Source of the DNA: Burkholderiales bacterium Ga0077544
GTDB taxonomy: Bacteria > Pseudomonadota > Gammaproteobacteria > Burkholderiales > Burkholderiaceae_D
Direction: 5' to 3'
Assembly: GCA_001464355.1 (NCBI GenBank)
Contig: LNEU01000033.1
Location: 62,001 to 126,000 of the forward strand
DNA length: 64,000 bases
Part shown: in pieces, positions 36,449 to 46,828 of the stretch
How positions within the stretch are numbered: the first letter of the stretch is position 1
How the letters are laid out: every line of letters starts with the position of its first letter
Program-made: the position numbers and the translations under genes
Notes under the pieces: generated by a model
Databases searched by the model: none
What the model was told of the DNA's origin: nothing
What the model saw: only the letters and a program-made list of their open reading frames with translations

Positions 36449-37495
36449 ATGATGGGATCTCTGCTGGACCATCTAGTAGAGATCACCGGCCATCGCGATC
36501 ATGACCTGCTCGACATCTCGGTGATGACGGCACTGCTGAACATGATCGGCGTGCATCGTGCACGCGTGATGGAGTTGTTTCAATCGCGCGGCGATTTGCT
36601 GATACGCCCGCGTGTATGGATCATCGACGGCAAAGTACACACCGTGGATGACGACACGTCCACCTCGGAACTTGCCGGTGAACCGATCGTCGATTACCCG
36701 GGGCTGGTAGCGTGTATTGCCCAACGCAAGAATCGCCTGGAAGAAGAACGGCCGGGAGGTCAACACGCCTTGTGGATTCCGATCTGGCAAAACGACAAGG
36801 TCTCGACCTGCCTCGAAGTAGTCAACGAAACCCCCTTCACGCCGCAGATGCTGCAGGTGATGGAAGGCATACTCAGCGTGTATCGCAACTATCAAAGCCT
36901 GCTTGACTACAGTGAACGTGATTCGCTGACAGGTTTGCTGAATCGCAAAACCTTCGATGAAAAATTTGCGCGCATGGTGCACGCCCGGCCACAGGAACCA
37001 ACGCCACGCGAAGATGAAGAGCGTCGTCACCATGGCGAAATCAAGTCGCAATGGCTGGCCGTGATTGATATCGATCACTTCAAGCGCGTCAACGATGTGT
37101 TCGGTCATTTGTATGGCGATGAAGTGCTGATCCTGGTTGCCAACGTGTTACGGTCATCGTTCCGCTCGCAGGATCGCGTGTTCCGGTTTGGCGGCGAAGA
37201 GTTTGTCGTCTTGCTGCGTTCAGCCACTCTGGCTGATGCACAAATGGTATTCGAGCGTTTCCGTGAAAATATCGAGCAACACGCATTTCCGCAAGTTGGC
37301 CAAATCACTGTGAGCGTCGGCTTTGCCAGCATTTCACAAGAAACCCCTGTCGTCATTCTTGGCCATGCCGATCAGGCGCTGTATTACGCCAAGGATCACG
37401 GCCGCAATCAGGTCTGTCATTACGAAGCCTTACTTGAACAGGGACATTTGCAGGCCGACAGAAAATCCGAATCGGTAGAATTCTTCTTCGACTGA
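36449..37495 (+). CDS. Diguanylate cyclase (GGDEF) with N-terminal sensor domain
   Basis: Protein of 348 residues. The first 160 residues (LVEITGHRDHDLLDISVMTALL, then HALWIPIWQNDKVSTCLEVV) look like a cytoplasmic GAF-like sensor. The GGDEF domain starts at ERDSLTGLLNRKTFDEKF and includes the metal-binding VIDIDHFKRVNDVFGHLYGD and an intact RFGGEEF. The I-site RSQD lies five residues before GGEEF, so the enzyme should be inhibited by its product c-di-GMP. Several starts are possible; the ATG at 36449 is taken, with GTG 36431 and TTG 36419 as alternatives, none with a good ribosome site. Confidence 0.88.
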   Translation: MMGSLLDHLVEITGHRDHDLLDISVMTALLNMIGVHRARVMELFQSRGDLLIRPRVWIIDGKVHTVDDDTSTSELAGEPIVDYPGLVACIAQRKNRLEEERPGGQHALWIPIWQNDKVSTCLEVVNETPFTPQMLQVMEGILSVYRNYQSLLDYSERDSLTGLLNRKTFDEKFARMVHARPQEPTPREDEERRHHGEIKSQWLAVIDIDHFKRVNDVFGHLYGDEVLILVANVLRSSFRSQDRVFRFGGEEFVVLLRSATLADAQMVFERFRENIEQHAFPQVGQITVSVGFASISQETPVVILGHADQALYYAKDHGRNQVCHYEALLEQGHLQADRKSESVEFFFD

Positions 37496-37691
37496 TCGTT
37501 AAGTAATTGCTGTAGTGCCTTCGCAGTTGCCACCTCTTCTCCATCGTAGAAGACCATGCAAGCCGCATTTTTTTCATTTCTCGATCTATTCCGCGCTCCC
37601 TCAGTTGAGCAGTTGTTTAACCACAACAAGTATTTCTTATAAATATCAAATACTTATGAGAAAACGTTTTCAATACCCCGCCCACCCAGAA

Positions 37692-37716
37692 AATATTGAG
37701 AATCATTCTCAATATT
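37692..37716. promoter_or_regulatory. Perfect 25-bp Fur palindrome
   Basis: AATATTGAGAAT-C-ATTCTCAATATT is a perfect inverted repeat around one central base and contains the core GAGAATCATTCTC of Fur boxes. It lies 125 bp upstream of the TonB receptor gene at 37841, in a 345-bp gap that holds no other gene. Strong iron-dependent repression of that receptor is expected. Confidence 0.8.
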
Positions 37717-37840
37717 GCGTTAAGATTTCGTTAAATTTTTAGCAGCCAGCCACATCCGCATTCGGTTACCTCGCCCAACAGCACCAGCCAGTGTCGCATC
37801 CAGCCAGCCAATACCTTTTTCTGACTACTGGAGCATTGAC

Positions 37841-39979
37841 ATGGCTTTACCGCTTTCCCCGGATTTTGCACGCCTCCCCTTATTGCGCACGACCACAGAA
37901 AGCCCGCTGGAGCGTCACGCGCGCCTTGTCTGGCCGCTGGCGGCGGCGTTGTTGACAGCCAGCACCTTTGCATCGGCACAAGTCGCTCCGCAAGAACAGC
38001 AATTGCAGGAAGTCGTCGTCAGCGCCTCGGGCTTTGAACAAACAATCAAGGAAGCGCCGGCCAGCATCACCGTCATTACACGCGAGCAGCTGGAAACAAA
38101 TCGCGTGAGCAGTATTGCTGAAGCCTTGCGCGGTGTAGAAGGCGTTGATGTTGGCGATGCGCCAGGCAAGACCGGCGGGCTGAATATCAGCATGCGCGGC
38201 ATGGACAGTCGCTTTACGCTGATCCTGATTGACGGCCGGCGTCAAAACACAGCTGGCGGTGTAACCCCTAACGGTTTCGGTGAAACATCCACCTCATTTT
38301 TGCCACCACCATCCGCCATCGAGCGTATCGAGATCATTCGCGGCCCGATGTCTACACTGTACGGCTCGGATGCGATGGGCGGTGTCGTGAATATCATCAC
38401 GCGTAAAGTCGGCAAGGTTTGGTCTGGCTCGATCACCGCAGAAAGTACATTTCAAGGTGATTCGGAGTTCGGTGATTCGCGTGCAGGCAGTGTGTATCTG
38501 AGCGGGCCTCTAGTCGAAAATCTGTTGGGTTTGCAGATCCGTGCCCGCAAATATCATCGCGACGACTCAAATATCCAGTGGCCGGGAAAAGTACCGGGAA
38601 GCCTGACTCTGGGCAATGATCCTGTCAAATCAGATATAGAAAATGTCGGCGCCAAGTTGTCCTTCACACCGAACCGGAATAACGATCTTTCACTCGACAT
38701 TGACAGCACACGTCAAAAATACGATAACAGCCGGGGTCAACTGGGCACGCTCGATACCCCCGCCAATGCGCGCGGCTATCTTCCGGAACAGAATTTCAAT
38801 CGTGATCAGGTCACGCTCGCACATACGCTGCGCCTTGCCAACAGCGTACTGGAATCTAACCTGTCACGTAGCGAAACTGAAACTGTTGGGCGCACCATTC
38901 CGGCAGGAACGCCGGGCAAGATTGCAGGTTCGCCGCGTCAATTAAAGACGGACAATACGATTTTTGACACCAAGCTGGTTACTGCCATCGGCACCAATAT
39001 ATTGAGCGTAGGCGGTCAATGGTGGGAAGCCAATATGATCGATGGCGTTGCGACGCGCGCATACACGCAAGAGCAATACGGCATATTTGCAGAAAACGAA
39101 TGGCGCATCCGCCCTGATTTGGCACTAACGGTCGGTTTGCGCCACGACAACCACAGTACATTCGGCGGCGCCAACACTCCACGCGCCTATCTGGTGTGGA
39201 ATACAACGGATTTGTGGACGCTTAAGGGCGGGATCAGCAAAGCATATCGCACACCTGGCCTGGATCAGTTGTTTGATGGCGTGACAGGTTACGGCGCACA
39301 AGGAACACGCCCAATTTATGGCAACCCGAACCTGAAACCAGAGGACAGCACCAGTAGCGAACTCGGCGCTTACTTTGATACTAAAAATGGTTTCCGTGCC
39401 CATGTCACTGTGTTCCACACTGACTTCAAGAATGCCATCAGCAACCAGGATTACACTCCGCCGGTAGGTATTGCTGGCAGCAGGCCGATCAATGTCGACA
39501 ATGCCTCCATCAAAGGCCTGGAGCTTGGCAGCAGCATTGACTTTGCCCGCAACTGGAAATTGACCGGCAATTACACCCATACCGATAGCGAACAAAAAAG
39601 CGGCGCAAATATCGGCAAACCTTTGACGAACACGCCAAAGCACGCGGCCAACGCCAAACTGGATTGGAGCGCTAGCCCGCAACTCAATCTCTGGACCCAA
39701 GCTGAATATAAAAGCGAACGGTATCGTGGTGAAGACAATGCAACCAGCAATACGAAGGCGCTATTGGGCGACTATAAAGCCTACTACCTGCTCAACATTG
39801 GTGGCACGTATAAAGTCAACAAGAGCTTCGCAATCAACATGGCCATCTACAATTTGCTGGATAAGGATTTCGTCCAGTATCGGGCAGTCAGAAGCAACAA
39901 CAATCCAGCGTTTACAAACGAATACATCAGCACGATGGAACCGCGTCGCTTGTGGGTTTCAGCCAACTATACGTTCTGA
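37841..39979 (+). CDS. TonB-dependent siderophore receptor (FepA/CirA-like)
   Basis: Outer-membrane receptor of 712 residues. An N-terminal signal region with a hydrophobic core (LVWPLAAALLTASTFASAQ) precedes a TonB box (LQEVVVSASG) and the plug (ASITVITREQLETNRV, ALRGVEGVDV, SMRGMDSRFTLILIDGRRQN, IERIEIIRGPMSTLYGSDAMGGVVNI). The 22-strand barrel ends in the terminal phenylalanine of WVSANYTF, needed for Bam insertion. The plug and barrel style resemble catecholate siderophore receptors such as FepA and CirA; no N-terminal STN domain is present, so it is not a signalling receptor. GGAG lies eight bases before the ATG. A terminator follows. Confidence 0.92.
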   Translation: MALPLSPDFARLPLLRTTTESPLERHARLVWPLAAALLTASTFASAQVAPQEQQLQEVVVSASGFEQTIKEAPASITVITREQLETNRVSSIAEALRGVEGVDVGDAPGKTGGLNISMRGMDSRFTLILIDGRRQNTAGGVTPNGFGETSTSFLPPPSAIERIEIIRGPMSTLYGSDAMGGVVNIITRKVGKVWSGSITAESTFQGDSEFGDSRAGSVYLSGPLVENLLGLQIRARKYHRDDSNIQWPGKVPGSLTLGNDPVKSDIENVGAKLSFTPNRNNDLSLDIDSTRQKYDNSRGQLGTLDTPANARGYLPEQNFNRDQVTLAHTLRLANSVLESNLSRSETETVGRTIPAGTPGKIAGSPRQLKTDNTIFDTKLVTAIGTNILSVGGQWWEANMIDGVATRAYTQEQYGIFAENEWRIRPDLALTVGLRHDNHSTFGGANTPRAYLVWNTTDLWTLKGGISKAYRTPGLDQLFDGVTGYGAQGTRPIYGNPNLKPEDSTSSELGAYFDTKNGFRAHVTVFHTDFKNAISNQDYTPPVGIAGSRPINVDNASIKGLELGSSIDFARNWKLTGNYTHTDSEQKSGANIGKPLTNTPKHAANAKLDWSASPQLNLWTQAEYKSERYRGEDNATSNTKALLGDYKAYYLLNIGGTYKVNKSFAINMAIYNLLDKDFVQYRAVRSNNNPAFTNEYISTMEPRRLWVSANYTF

Positions 39980-40008
39980 TATTCAGACCTGACTGCAGAC
40001 ATCTAAAT

Positions 40009-40044
40009 AAAAGCGTTTCAGCCACAAGCTTGAAACGCTTTTTT
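40009..40044 (+). terminator. Rho-independent terminator of the TonB receptor gene
   Basis: AAAAGCGTTTCA / TGAAACGCTTTT with a 10-base loop and a T run. Confidence 0.9.
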
Positions 40045-40187
40045 GTTTTCTTCTTCACCCATTCAAGTACAGCGGATTGCACGCGAAGCAGAGTGCGTCG
40101 CAAGCTGCGATAATCTGGCTTTCGCCGTCTTCCCGCAGCAACACTATCGTTGCCGCGCTTCCGTCATTTTCTACCGTCAATTCCGTC

Positions 40188-41078
40188 ATGAACCCCGGCA
40201 TACTTTACGCCCTCTGCGCTTATGTGATCTGGGGCATGTTCCCGATTTACTTCAAGTCGCTGCAGGAAATCCCACCGATGGAAGTCCTGATGTATCGGAT
40301 GGTGTGGGCGTTGGCGTTTCTTGCGATTGTATTGAGCGTGCGCAAGCAATGGGCATGGCTGGGGCCGGTCTTGCGACGGCCAAAAGTGTTGGCAGGTTTT
40401 ACAGCAAGTGCATTGCTGTTGTCGAGTAACTGGTTTCTGTATATCTGGGCCGTGAATCAGGATCGCGTGGTTGATGCGAGTCTGGGTTACTTCATGACGC
40501 CGCTGGTGAATGTGCTGCTCGGCTCTGTCATTCTGAAAGAACGATTGCGCATGTTGCAGTGGATGGCTGTCGGCATGGCTGCACTTGGTGTGTTGTGGCT
40601 GAGCTGGCAAAGCGGTCATCCACCGTGGATCAGCCTGCTGATAGGCATTACCTTCGGCATGTATGGTCTGCTGCGCAAAACGGCATCGCTGGGAACGCTG
40701 GAAGGCTTGTCGCTGGAAACCATGCTGCTATTTCCGCTAGCGCTGATTTCCCTGCTATTCATGACGTATCAGGGTGCGCACGGATTCGCCGATGCCTCGA
40801 CCACGACCAAGTTGCTGATGATTGCATCCGGTCCGATTACCGCAGTGCCGCTGCTGATGTTTGCCGCGGCTGCGCGGCTGGTGCCGCTTTCCACGATGGG
40901 GCTCATGCAGTACATCACGCCGTCGCTGCAACTAGTTGCCGGCATTTGGCTGTATCACGAACCTTTCGGCGGTGCGCGCCTGATCGGTTTTGCGGCCATC
41001 TGGATTGCATTGGCGCTTTACACAATAGACGGTCTGTGGTCCAGCTACGGACCATCAAAAAAAATCAGCGCAAGATAA
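40188..41078 (+). CDS. rarD: RarD family EamA-type transporter
   Basis: Membrane protein of 296 residues with ten predicted helices in two EamA repeats. RarD stretches are ALCAYVIWGMFPIYFKSLQ, LLLSSNWFLYIWAVNQ, VDASLGYFMTPLVNVLLG and AARLVPLSTMGLMQYITPSLQ. E. coli RarD belongs to the drug/metabolite transporter superfamily; the substrate is unknown. The ATG at 40188 was chosen since the frame upstream is not membrane-like. Terminator follows. Confidence 0.9.
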   Translation: MNPGILYALCAYVIWGMFPIYFKSLQEIPPMEVLMYRMVWALAFLAIVLSVRKQWAWLGPVLRRPKVLAGFTASALLLSSNWFLYIWAVNQDRVVDASLGYFMTPLVNVLLGSVILKERLRMLQWMAVGMAALGVLWLSWQSGHPPWISLLIGITFGMYGLLRKTASLGTLEGLSLETMLLFPLALISLLFMTYQGAHGFADASTTTKLLMIASGPITAVPLLMFAAAARLVPLSTMGLMQYITPSLQLVAGIWLYHEPFGGARLIGFAAIWIALALYTIDGLWSSYGPSKKISAR

Positions 41079-41086
41079 AACCTAGC

Positions 41087-41121
41087 AAATAAAAAGGACG
41101 GCAATGCCGTCCTTTTTATTT
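41087..41121. terminator. Bidirectional rho-independent terminator
   Basis: A perfect 16-bp stem (AAATAAAAAGGACGGC / GCCGTCCTTTTTATTT) with an AAT loop lies between the convergent rarD and kup genes. Confidence 0.93.
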
Positions 41122-41153
41122 GTATTGCTCATTTGCGCGCCAATACGCTGCGC

Positions 41154-43031
41154 TTAAATCTCGACCTTGGTACCAAGCTCAATCACACGGTTCGATGGGA
41201 TTTGATAATAATCGGCTGCGCCGCGTGCATGACGCGACATTGCGACGAAAATATGTTCGCGCCACAAAGCCATGCCGCGTACCGGATTGGCAACCACCGT
41301 CTGGCGTGCGATGAAGAAAGAGGTTTCCATCATTTCAAATTCCAGTCCCTGATCCTGCGCCAGATAAAGCGCAGCCGGAATATCCGGTACGTTCTTGAAG
41401 CCGTATCTTACATTCATCTGATAGCACTCGTTGCCCAGCACCTCGACGCGAACCTGATCTTCTTCCGGCACATAGGGTACTTCCTGCATCACCACGGTCA
41501 GGAACACGACACGTTCATGCAGCACCTTGTTATGCGACAGGTTATGCAGCATCGCATGCGGCACGCCATCCGATTCACCGCGCAGAAAAATCGCGGTTCC
41601 GGGCACCCGTGCCGGCGGCGAAATGAACAATGAGGCCAGAAAATCTTCCAAAGGGATCGCATGCTTTTGCAGGTTCTCGAACACCAGTTCGCGACCGCGC
41701 TTCCACGTCAGCATCATCGTGAACAGGAAGGCACCCAGCAACAACGGAAACCAGCCGCCATGCAACAGCTTCAGCATATTGGATGAGAAGTAGGCGATAT
41801 CAATCACCAGAAAAAATCCGGTCGCCGCAAAACAGAGAATAAGGTTGTAGTGCCAGCGATAACGGATCACGAAGAAGGTCAGTATCGTGGTCACCAGCAT
41901 CGTCGCAGTCACGGCGATACCGTAAGCGGCCGCCAGATTGGATGAAGAACCAAAACCAATCACCGCCATCAGCACCACGATCATTTGCAACCAGTTCACC
42001 GCTGGAATATAAATCTGGCCGATCTGACTGGCCGATGTGAATTCAATTTTCATGCGCGGCAAAAAGCCCAGCGCAATCGCCTGCTTGGTCATCGAGAAGG
42101 TCCCCGAGATCGTCGCTTGCGAAGCGATGATCGCGGCCATGGTCGCCAGCACCACCAGTGGATACACACTCCACGGACCGAGTTGCTGATAGAAGGGATT
42201 GCTGACCGCTGCCGGATTCAGCATCAGCAAGGCGCCCTGTCCCAGATAGTTCAATGCAAGTCCCGGAAAGGCAACCATGAACCACGCCATGCGGATAGGC
42301 TTGGCACCGAAGTGACCCATATCGGCATACAGCGCTTCTGCACCAGTGAACGCCAGCACCACTGCGCCTAGCGAAATAAACGCAAGCAGTTCATTCCCTT
42401 CCAGAAAATGCATCGCATGCCATGGATTCAACGCGGCCAGAATCTGCGGTGCCTCGACGATGTTGATAATCCCCATCGTGGCCAGCGAGCCGAACCACAC
42501 GATCATGACGGGGCCGAACCATTTGCCGATGCCAGCCGTGCCCTTGGCTTGCAGCGAGTACAGGCCGACCAGTATGACCACCGTCAATGGCACCACATAA
42601 GGATCGAACGCGGATGTCGCCACGCGCAAACCCTCGACTGCCGACAACACGGAAATCGCCGGTGTAATGACGCTATCACCATAAAAAAGCGTGGCGCCGA
42701 ACAAACCCATCACCATCAGCGGGAAATACCAGCGGGAATGTTTGGTTACCGAAGAAAGCGCCAGCGCCATCAGCGCCATGATGCCGCCTTCGCCACGATT
42801 ATTCGCGCGCAGCACCAGGGTGACGTATTTAAGTGAAACGATGATGATCAAGCCCCACACAATCAGCGATACCACGCCAAGTATGTTTTCGTTCGTGAGT
42901 GCAAGGCCGTGCTCTTTAGAGAACACTTCCTTCATCGTATATAAAGGGCTGGTACCGATATCGCCATAGACGATGCCGACAGCTGCCAGCGTCAATGCTG
43001 CGAGGCCGTTTTTTTTATCTGTTGAAGACAA
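41154..43031 (-). CDS. kup: Low-affinity potassium uptake protein Kup
   Basis: Kup/HAK/KT potassium-proton symporter of 625 residues. About 12 helices are followed by a cytoplasmic C-terminal domain of 150 residues. Characteristic stretches are GIVYGDIGTSPLYTMKEVF, FGATLFYGDSVITPAISVLSAVEGL, EALYADMGHFGAKPIRMAWF and VPGTAIFLRGESDGVPHAMLHNL. Length matches the family. It stands alone, convergent with rarD. Confidence 0.96.
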   Translation of the reverse strand: MSSTDKKNGLAALTLAAVGIVYGDIGTSPLYTMKEVFSKEHGLALTNENILGVVSLIVWGLIIIVSLKYVTLVLRANNRGEGGIMALMALALSSVTKHSRWYFPLMVMGLFGATLFYGDSVITPAISVLSAVEGLRVATSAFDPYVVPLTVVILVGLYSLQAKGTAGIGKWFGPVMIVWFGSLATMGIINIVEAPQILAALNPWHAMHFLEGNELLAFISLGAVVLAFTGAEALYADMGHFGAKPIRMAWFMVAFPGLALNYLGQGALLMLNPAAVSNPFYQQLGPWSVYPLVVLATMAAIIASQATISGTFSMTKQAIALGFLPRMKIEFTSASQIGQIYIPAVNWLQMIVVLMAVIGFGSSSNLAAAYGIAVTATMLVTTILTFFVIRYRWHYNLILCFAATGFFLVIDIAYFSSNMLKLLHGGWFPLLLGAFLFTMMLTWKRGRELVFENLQKHAIPLEDFLASLFISPPARVPGTAIFLRGESDGVPHAMLHNLSHNKVLHERVVFLTVVMQEVPYVPEEDQVRVEVLGNECYQMNVRYGFKNVPDIPAALYLAQDQGLEFEMMETSFFIARQTVVANPVRGMALWREHIFVAMSRHARGAADYYQIPSNRVIELGTKVEI

Positions 43032-43286
43032 AGAATGCTCTCTTTAGAGGGGATTGTGCATCGCACAATAGGTCAACAAACTTCATAATGCAAGAAAATT
43101 TGCCTGTGTGCATCAACACTGTTGCGTCGGTGCTGAAATGTGCGTTTGCGTATTTACAAACACAAAAATCTTTCGGTTTTTATTCAGTATTGCAGTCGAT
43201 ATCTGCAATGCAGAATACCCGCACTGCCCCGCCATCGGTTATCCTTGCACCCACTTCCCGCAAGCAACTCCTTATTGAAAATAATC

Positions 43287-44954
<1,668 letters not shown>

Positions 44955-45005
44955 GCAACCGATGCTGCGGTAGCCATTCCATCGCATCGACTTCAAGAAA
45001 CAGCG

Positions 45006-45042
45006 AAGCCTGCATCAATCAAAAATTGATGCAGGCTTTTTT
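45006..45042 (+). terminator. Rho-independent terminator of ettA
   Basis: AAGCCTGCATCAAT / ATTGATGCAGGCTT with a CAAAA loop and six T residues. It also separates ettA from the convergent mrpX gene. Confidence 0.9.
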
Positions 45043-45062
45043 GATACGGAATTTTTTAATGC

Positions 45063-45341
45063 TTACTTCTTCATTTCATCTTTAGACATAGCATCTTTAC
45101 CCATGCTGTCCTTCTTCATGCCGTCTTTTGCCATGTGATCTTTTTTCATCGCATCCTTCGACATGCTGTCTTTTTTCATTTCATCTTTTTTCATGCCGTC
45201 CTTGGCCATGTGATCTTTTTTCATTGCATCTTTCGACATGCTGTCTTTCGCCATGCCGTCTTTTTTCATTTCATCCATTGCAAAAGCAGCGCTGGACATC
45301 AACAGGCAAGCGGAGAGAATTGTGGTAGTGATTGTTTTCAT
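45063..45341 (-). CDS. mrpX: Periplasmic methionine-rich MxKDx-repeat peptide (MrpX-like)
   Basis: Protein of 92 residues with a signal peptide (ILSACLLMSSAAFA, 21 residues). The mature 71 residues consist of 13 pentapeptides M-[KSAG]-K-D-x plus a partial one, giving 15 methionines. It belongs to the pentapeptide MXKDX family. In Azospira the equivalent MrpX is a periplasmic sink that is oxidised by hypochlorite and reduced again by the YedY1/YedZ1 methionine sulfoxide reductase. Here it lies 88 bp downstream of yedY1 on the same strand, in the same regulon-like block as sigF-nrsF. The lysine-aspartate pairs might also bind metal. Confidence 0.88.
   Translation of the reverse strand: MKTITTTILSACLLMSSAAFAMDEMKKDGMAKDSMSKDAMKKDHMAKDGMKKDEMKKDSMSKDAMKKDHMAKDGMKKDSMGKDAMSKDEMKK
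45066..45269 (-). repeat. 15-bp coding repeats with a 75-bp higher-order duplication
   Basis: The mrpX repeats are 15 bp each. Residues 30-54 and 55-79 (45180-45254 and 45105-45179) are near-copies of a 25-residue block, showing recent expansion by 75-bp duplication. Confidence 0.8.
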
Positions 45342-45377
45342 GATGATTTTCCTTTGATTAAATTAAAAAATAACTGC

Positions 45378-45386
45378 GGGGGGGGG
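45378..45386. repeat. Nine-G homopolymer before mrpX
   Basis: Nine consecutive G on the plus strand (C on the mrpX sense strand), 37 bp upstream of the mrpX start. Tracts of this length are prone to slippage. On the minus strand the tract directly follows GTAAT, a partial SigF-type -35. Confidence 0.6.
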
Positions 45387-45429
45387 ATTACTACTCTTGA
45401 AACTTCAGGGCAGCTGCATTGCATATAGC

Positions 45430-46203
45430 TCAACTGCCGCCGAACCAGTTGTACCCCTGGTCTTCCCAGTAACCGCCGGGGTAGGTATTTGTGACGAACA
45501 TCGCCTGTATGTGTTTCGGATTTTTGTAGCCGAGCTTGGTTGGCATGCGCAACTTCATCGGGTAGCCATATTTCGGTGGCAATTCTTCACCGTCGTACGT
45601 CAGCGCCATCAAGGTTTGCGGATGCAGTGCAGTTGCCATATCGATGCTGGTGTAATAGTCGTCGAAGCATTTGAAACCGATATACTTCGCACTCAGGTCC
45701 GCGCCTATGCGTTTGAGAAAATGCGAGAACGGCACACCACCCCATTTGCCGATCGCACTCCAGCCTTCGACGCAGATATGGCGCGTGACTTGGTCGGTCT
45801 GCGGCAGATTGCGCAGTTGCGCCAGCGACCACGGCTTCTTGTCCATCACCAGCCCGCTCAGTTCCAGTCGCCACGCATTGCCGTCAACTTCCTTCACTTC
45901 GTTTTCGCCGTAAAAGGCATTGAAGGGAAACGGCCGCGTGATCATCGACTCTGGATAAGTCGGTGCGAGTCGATTCGGATCAAACAAAGCACCTTGTACC
46001 TTGTCATTGAACTGCGACACCTTCATCAAGGCGGCTTCAACACTACTGTTGTCGCTGATCGAGCATCCGGTCAGCAAAGACAAGCCGCCCAATGTCAGAC
46101 TGCGCTGCAAAAATGCGCGGCGCGATGGCTGGCTGATATTGCGTATCGCATCATTCAGCATCGCGACGCTATCGCCCGGCATTACAATTTTCTTCTTGAT
46201 CAT
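45430..46203 (-). CDS. yedY1: YedY-type molybdopterin oxidoreductase (MsrP-like)
   Basis: Sulfite-oxidase-fold molybdoenzyme of 257 residues, in the group of periplasmic methionine sulfoxide reductases. A twin-arginine signal (SRRAFLQRSLTLGGLSLLTG, also containing GC) shows folded export through Tat. The molybdenum-binding cysteine is in RHICVEGWSAIGKWGGVP, and GYPMKLRMPTKLGYKNPKHI is the family C-terminal signature. It is shorter than E. coli MsrP (334) but close to the YedY1 group. It lies 25 bp after the cytochrome b gene, its electron donor. Confidence 0.88.
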   Translation of the reverse strand: MIKKKIVMPGDSVAMLNDAIRNISQPSRRAFLQRSLTLGGLSLLTGCSISDNSSVEAALMKVSQFNDKVQGALFDPNRLAPTYPESMITRPFPFNAFYGENEVKEVDGNAWRLELSGLVMDKKPWSLAQLRNLPQTDQVTRHICVEGWSAIGKWGGVPFSHFLKRIGADLSAKYIGFKCFDDYYTSIDMATALHPQTLMALTYDGEELPPKYGYPMKLRMPTKLGYKNPKHIQAMFVTNTYPGGYWEDQGYNWFGGS

Positions 46204-46228
46204 GATGCTTATCCTTTGCGTTGCTGTA

Positions 46229-46828
46229 TTAACGTCCGCGTATCATCGTCAGCAAGGTGCGCGGCACCAGCGCTACCATCACCAGATGCACAGCGACAAA
46301 TCCGACCAGTGCAGCCATCGTAAAGAAATGTACGCGCCGCGCCGCTTCATAGCCGCCCATCAGTTCACGCAATAAGGGAAACTGCACCGACTTCCACAAC
46401 ACCAGTCCGGACAACACAATCAACACGATATCGACCATGACGAACAGATAGGCCACGCGTTGCACCGTGTTGTACTTGCGTGGATCAGCGTGCGCCAGCT
46501 TGCCTTTGAATGCCGCTGCCATGTCTTGCACAAATGCGCGTGGCGACAAGGGGAAGAACTGCCTGCGCAAACGTCCAGAGAAAAAATTGATCAGCAAGTA
46601 AGCGATGCCATTAATCAGCAATAACCACATCGCGAAGAAGTGCCACTGCAAGGCACCGCCCAGCCAACCGCCCAGCGTCAGATTCGCTGGAATCGTGAAT
46701 GAAAAAAATGGTGCGGCGTTGTAGATGCGCCAGCCGCTGGTGACCAGCAGCAGCACCGCGAGGGCATTGATCCAGTGCGTGGCGCGCAACCAGCGCGGAT
46801 GAATAATGGAATTTTTATCTGTCTGCAT
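46229..46828 (-). CDS. yedZ1: YedZ1-type cytochrome b (electron donor to YedY1)
   Basis: Cytochrome b561-like protein of 199 residues with four helices. Likely heme-ligand histidines are in IIHPRWLRATHWINALAVLLL, LQWHFFAMWLLLI and VHFFTMAALVGFVAVHLVMV. It would pass electrons from quinol to the periplasmic molybdoenzyme. The ATG at 46828 overlaps the stop of the DUF1223 gene by one base (TGATG); an open frame continues upstream but has no membrane start. This is the b561 type, distinct from E. coli MsrQ/YedZ. Confidence 0.87.
   Translation of the reverse strand: MQTDKNSIIHPRWLRATHWINALAVLLLVTSGWRIYNAAPFFSFTIPANLTLGGWLGGALQWHFFAMWLLLINGIAYLLINFFSGRLRRQFFPLSPRAFVQDMAAAFKGKLAHADPRKYNTVQRVAYLFVMVDIVLIVLSGLVLWKSVQFPLLRELMGGYEAARRVHFFTMAALVGFVAVHLVMVALVPRTLLTMIRGR

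Noticed and set aside
45128-45428. Plus-strand open frames across mrpX rich in Phe, His and Cys
   Set aside because: They are the antisense reading of the 15-bp repeats and have no ribosome site.
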